DNA from: Longispora fulva
GTDB taxonomy: Bacteria > Actinomycetota > Actinomycetes > Mycobacteriales > Micromonosporaceae
DNA length: 64,000 nucleotides
Direction of reading: 5' to 3'
Assembly: GCF_015751905.1 (NCBI RefSeq)
Contig: NZ_JADOUF010000001.1
Location: 5,456,001 to 5,520,000, forward strand
The notes beneath the pieces are model-generated. The model was not told where the DNA came from and searched no databases. It worked only from the letters and a program-made list of their open reading frames with translations. Below are positions 61,290-64,000 of this stretch, one piece after another. The stretch's first letter is position 1, and each line of letters opens with the position of its first letter. The position numbers and the translations under genes are program-made.

Positions 61290-61307
61290 ACCAGGGTCAC
61301 CGAGTGA

Positions 61308-63056
61308 CTACGCCTTGACGTAGACGTTGGTGAGGTTGACCTGGGCGTAGTTGGGGCTGAGGAACGCCCCACCCAGCTTCGAGCCCACCAGGGTGTAAGC
61401 CCGGGTGTAGACCGTCGGGATCAGCGGCGCGTACTTCTCCATGATCTCCTGGTCGAGGTCACCGTAGGCCTTGGCGGCCTTGGCACGGTCGGGCTCAAGC
61501 GCGAGCTCCTTGAGCTTCTTGTTGACCTCGGCGTTGTCGAAGTAGGAGTAGTTCTGGTTGCCGTTGTCCTTGATCTGCGAGCCGTCCATCAGGACACCCA
61601 GCGTGGACTGGTTGTCCGGGTAGTCGGCACCCCAGCCAGAGGCCATCAGGTCACAGGTCGTGCCCTTCTTGCCAATGGTGGTGTAGTAGTCCTTGCGGTC
61701 GATCGGGTTCAGCGCGATCTGGATCAGGTTCTCACGCTCGAGGCTGGTCTTGACGATCGCAGCGGCCTTCTGACCGTTCGCCGTGTTGGCGAAGCAGTAG
61801 GACAGCTTCGGCACGGTCTTGCCCGCGAGCAGCGCCTTGGCCTTGGCAACGTCACCGTTGGGGCCGGCCTTGTAGACGTCGTAGTCCTTGTAGCCCGGGA
61901 CGTTCGGAGCGGTGATCGTCGTCGAAGCGATGGCGACCTTGCTACCGCCGGCGTTCTTGATCGCCGCGTCCTTGTCGTACAGGTAGATCAGGGCCTTGCG
62001 AACGTCAACGTCGGTCACCTTGGTGGTGTTGATGTTGATGTAGTTGTCGTACGGCGTCCGACCGGACAGAACCCGCTTGGTCAGCTCCGGGTCGGCGGCG
62101 ACGGTGGCGATGTTCTCCTGCGCGACGTTGGAGGTCATGGTCGCGGTCGCGTCCTCACCCTGGCTCGCGATCAGACGCTGGGTCTGGGTCGCGCGGTTCG
62201 GGGTGAAGTCAGCCTTGATGGTGTCCACGTACTGGTGACGGATCGGGTCCGTCTTCGGGTCCCAGTTCGGGTTCCGCTCAAGGATGAGGTAGTTGTCGAT
62301 CTTGTATTCCTTGCGCTTGTACGGGCCCGAGGAGATCCACTCGGTCTCGTACTTGTCCTTCGTGTCCTTCGCGGCCGGGACCGGGGTGGTGGTCGGGAAG
62401 ACCGCCAGCTCCGGGAACTCCGGGTGCGGGTCCTTCATCGTGAAGATGATGGTCTTGTCGTCCGGGGTGGTGATACCCGGGACGTCGCCGTCACCCTTCT
62501 CGTCCGGGCCCTTGTACTTGCGGTCCGGGTCCAGAGCGTTCTGGATGTACTGCGGACCCTGCTCGCCGTACTTGCCCATCGCGCGGGCGACGCCGTGCTT
62601 GATGTCCGCGGACTTGATCGGGCTGCCGTCCTCGTACTTGAGGCCGTCGCGCAGGGTGTACTTCCAGGTCTTACCACCGTCGGTGGTCTCACCGGCGTTG
62701 ACCGCGAGGTCACCGACGACCTTGAGGGTGCCGCCCTCCTCCGTCGGCTCGATGTAACCGGTGAGCGTCCGGTGGAACAGGTTCGTGCTGAAGCTCAGCG
62801 CGTCCCCGACGTATTCCTGACCCGGGTCGAGGTGCTCGAAGTTGCCGTCCGCCAGCCACAGGACCTGGCCACCCTTGCGGGCGTCCTTGACCTCCGGCGC
62901 GGGCACCGGGGTGGTGCCCTTGTAGTCGATCGAGATCGACTGCTTCTGGTCCTTGGCGGCTTCCTCGCCCTTGCCATTTCCAGTCTTGCTGCAACCAGCG
63001 GCGGCGAGGCCGATGGCGAGGGCGCTGATGGTCAGCACCCGTACGCGGTGTCGCAC
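61308..63056 (-). CDS. Oligopeptide ABC transporter substrate-binding lipoprotein (SBP_bac_5)
   Basis: 582 residues. Lipoprotein signal with Cys-22 (LAAAGC). EDGSPIKSADIKHGVARAMGK and the YFDNAEVNKKLKELA region are family 5 solute-binding motifs. Anchored outside the membrane, captures peptides. GTG 63056 with GAGGAG upstream. Sits between permease OppC and the rest, so the transcript order is C-A-B-D-F. Confidence 0.95.
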   Translation of the reverse strand: MRHRVRVLTISALAIGLAAAGCSKTGNGKGEEAAKDQKQSISIDYKGTTPVPAPEVKDARKGGQVLWLADGNFEHLDPGQEYVGDALSFSTNLFHRTLTGYIEPTEEGGTLKVVGDLAVNAGETTDGGKTWKYTLRDGLKYEDGSPIKSADIKHGVARAMGKYGEQGPQYIQNALDPDRKYKGPDEKGDGDVPGITTPDDKTIIFTMKDPHPEFPELAVFPTTTPVPAAKDTKDKYETEWISSGPYKRKEYKIDNYLILERNPNWDPKTDPIRHQYVDTIKADFTPNRATQTQRLIASQGEDATATMTSNVAQENIATVAADPELTKRVLSGRTPYDNYININTTKVTDVDVRKALIYLYDKDAAIKNAGGSKVAIASTTITAPNVPGYKDYDVYKAGPNGDVAKAKALLAGKTVPKLSYCFANTANGQKAAAIVKTSLERENLIQIALNPIDRKDYYTTIGKKGTTCDLMASGWGADYPDNQSTLGVLMDGSQIKDNGNQNYSYFDNAEVNKKLKELALEPDRAKAAKAYGDLDQEIMEKYAPLIPTVYTRAYTLVGSKLGGAFLSPNYAQVNLTNVYVKA

Positions 63057-63140
63057 GGTATCTCCTCTCTCAGGCCCGACACTCAGGGCTCGCCCGGAAG
63101 GGCCAGTCCAGGTGTGGGACGTCTGTGGGTGGTGCAGCCG

Positions 63141-64000
63141 CTACTTCGTCGACTTGGGGTCGAGCGCGTCGCGGAGTGCGTCGCCGAACAAGTTGAAGGC
63201 GAGCACCAGGATGAAGATCGAAATACCCGGGATGAGCATGTACATCGGCTGCTCGCGGTACCAGGCGACGCTGTCGTTGATCATGCGGCCCCAGTCCGGG
63301 GTCGGCTCCACTACGCCGATGCCCAGGAAGGAGAGCGCCGCCTCACCGGTCACGGTCGCGGGCACCGACAGGGAGAACGTCACCAGGATCGGGGCCCACA
63401 GGTTCGGGAGGAGCTGGCGGAACAGGATGTGGTTGACGCCGGCACCGGCCGCGCGGGCCGCCTCGACGTACTCACGCTCGCGGAGCGAGAGGACCTGGCC
63501 CCGGACGAGTCGCGCGGTGCCCATCCAGCCGAACACCGAGAAGATCACGATGATCGTCCAGATCCGGCTGGTCTCGGAGACCTCGCCCTTCTCGTCCGCC
63601 AGCCAGGTGTTGACGATCGGGATGGCGGCGAAGGCGAAGATCAGGAACGGGAACGCCAGCATGTAGTCGGTGAACCAGTTCAGGAAGGAGTCGATCCAGC
63701 CGCCGACGTACGCGGCGACGATGCCGATCACGACGCCGATGACCAGGGAGATCACGGTCGCCGACAGCGAGATGAGCAGCGAGGTGCGCGCGCCGTAGAC
63801 CAGCTGCATGAACATGTCCCGGCCGGTGCCCGGCTGCACACCGAGGATGTGCATGTGGTTCGACGCATTGTCCGAGCTGAACGTGATGCCGCCGAGGTAG
63901 CCCAGCGGGAGGCTGTCCTCGTTGAGCAGGTGGGAGTTGTTCGTCGTCGGGCCGTACCCGTAGATCAGCTCCACGAGCGGGGCCAGCATCGACACGACGA
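63141..64000 (-). CDS. Oligopeptide ABC transporter permease (OppC/DppC type), 5' end outside window
   Basis: At least 284 residues are visible; the frame remains open to the window edge (codons before GTG 63995 still read hydrophobic VV). It has helices at ARTSLLISLSATVISLVIGV, MLAFPFLIFAFAAIPIV, IIVIFSVFGWMGTARLV and the EAA loop REREYVEAARAAGAGVNHILF. The promoter and true start lie to the right of the window. Confidence 0.92.
   Translation of the reverse strand, partial: VVSMLAPLVELIYGYGPTTNNSHLLNEDSLPLGYLGGITFSSDNASNHMHILGVQPGTGRDMFMQLVYGARTSLLISLSATVISLVIGVVIGIVAAYVGGWIDSFLNWFTDYMLAFPFLIFAFAAIPIVNTWLADEKGEVSETSRIWTIIVIFSVFGWMGTARLVRGQVLSLREREYVEAARAAGAGVNHILFRQLLPNLWAPILVTFSLSVPATVTGEAALSFLGIGVVEPTPDWGRMINDSVAWYREQPMYMLIPGISIFILVLAFNLFGDALRDALDPKSTK

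Overview
High-GC actinobacterial chromosome, most likely of the order Micromonosporales (Micromonospora/Actinoplanes-like). The evidence is strong G/C bias at third codon positions, GTG starts, a mycothiol gene (mshB), XRE-DUF397 and SARP/NB-ARC regulators, DUF3117, DUF6758 and DUF4190 proteins, and two gene blocks that keep the order seen around Mycobacterium tuberculosis Rv1170-Rv1232. No rRNA, tRNA, CRISPR array, prophage or insertion sequence was seen. The only mobile element recognised is an intein.

Layout. 1-8.4 kb: the end of a heme catalase, a Uma2-type nuclease, an MFS exporter, a RecB-type nuclease, MarC, a PHP phosphoesterase, PH-domain and small membrane proteins, a DUF6758 protein and a TrmH methyltransferase. 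8.4-19.3 kb: three genes of the kind that sit next to ccr-meaA in Streptomyces (MaoC hydratase, acyl-CoA dehydrogenase, CoA ester lyase; ethylmalonyl-CoA route). Here they are separated by a small-protein/HTTM/acyltransferase/DCC group, an intein-carrying Rv2578c-type radical SAM gene under a LexA box, a methyltransferase, an SDR and three DUF4190 paralogues. 19.6-30.5 kb: EamA, HAD, MgtE-N/CBS, DUF1003, Mrp, TatB, HtrA, O-methyltransferase, leucyl aminopeptidase and DUF3117; sigE and its anti-sigma gene are missing from their usual place between the O-methyltransferase and htrA. 30.7-35.6 kb: a PaaX regulator with an enoyl-CoA isomerase, and a DUF1800/DUF1501 pair. 35.8-49.8 kb: the lysine/diaminopimelate block (dapE, dapD, dapC with fdxA, two LOG proteins, tag) and mshB with an S9 peptidase. 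49.8-58 kb: XRE-DUF397 and two large paralogous AfsR-like regulators. 58-64 kb: an oligopeptide ABC importer running off the right edge.

How the genes work together. dapD, dapC and dapE perform the succinylase-branch steps to diaminopimelate; mshB serves mycothiol; MaoC, the acyl-CoA dehydrogenase and the CoA ester lyase probably serve C2 assimilation and appear to share an operator (TTAC-N6-GTA). About twenty genes fit a leaderless promoter rule (TANNNT, 5-8 nt, then ATG/GTG). At dapE/dapD and at mshB/S9 peptidase two such promoters point in opposite directions and overlap.

Most noteworthy signals: an intein inserted at the third [4Fe-4S] cysteine of a LexA-controlled radical SAM protein, with a second endonuclease motif that has lost its acidic residue; the shared motif before three scattered CoA genes; the symmetric divergent leaderless promoters; a short dispersed intergenic repeat (five copies); a double palindrome at 51.1 kb; and a lysozyme gene whose stop codon has been lost.
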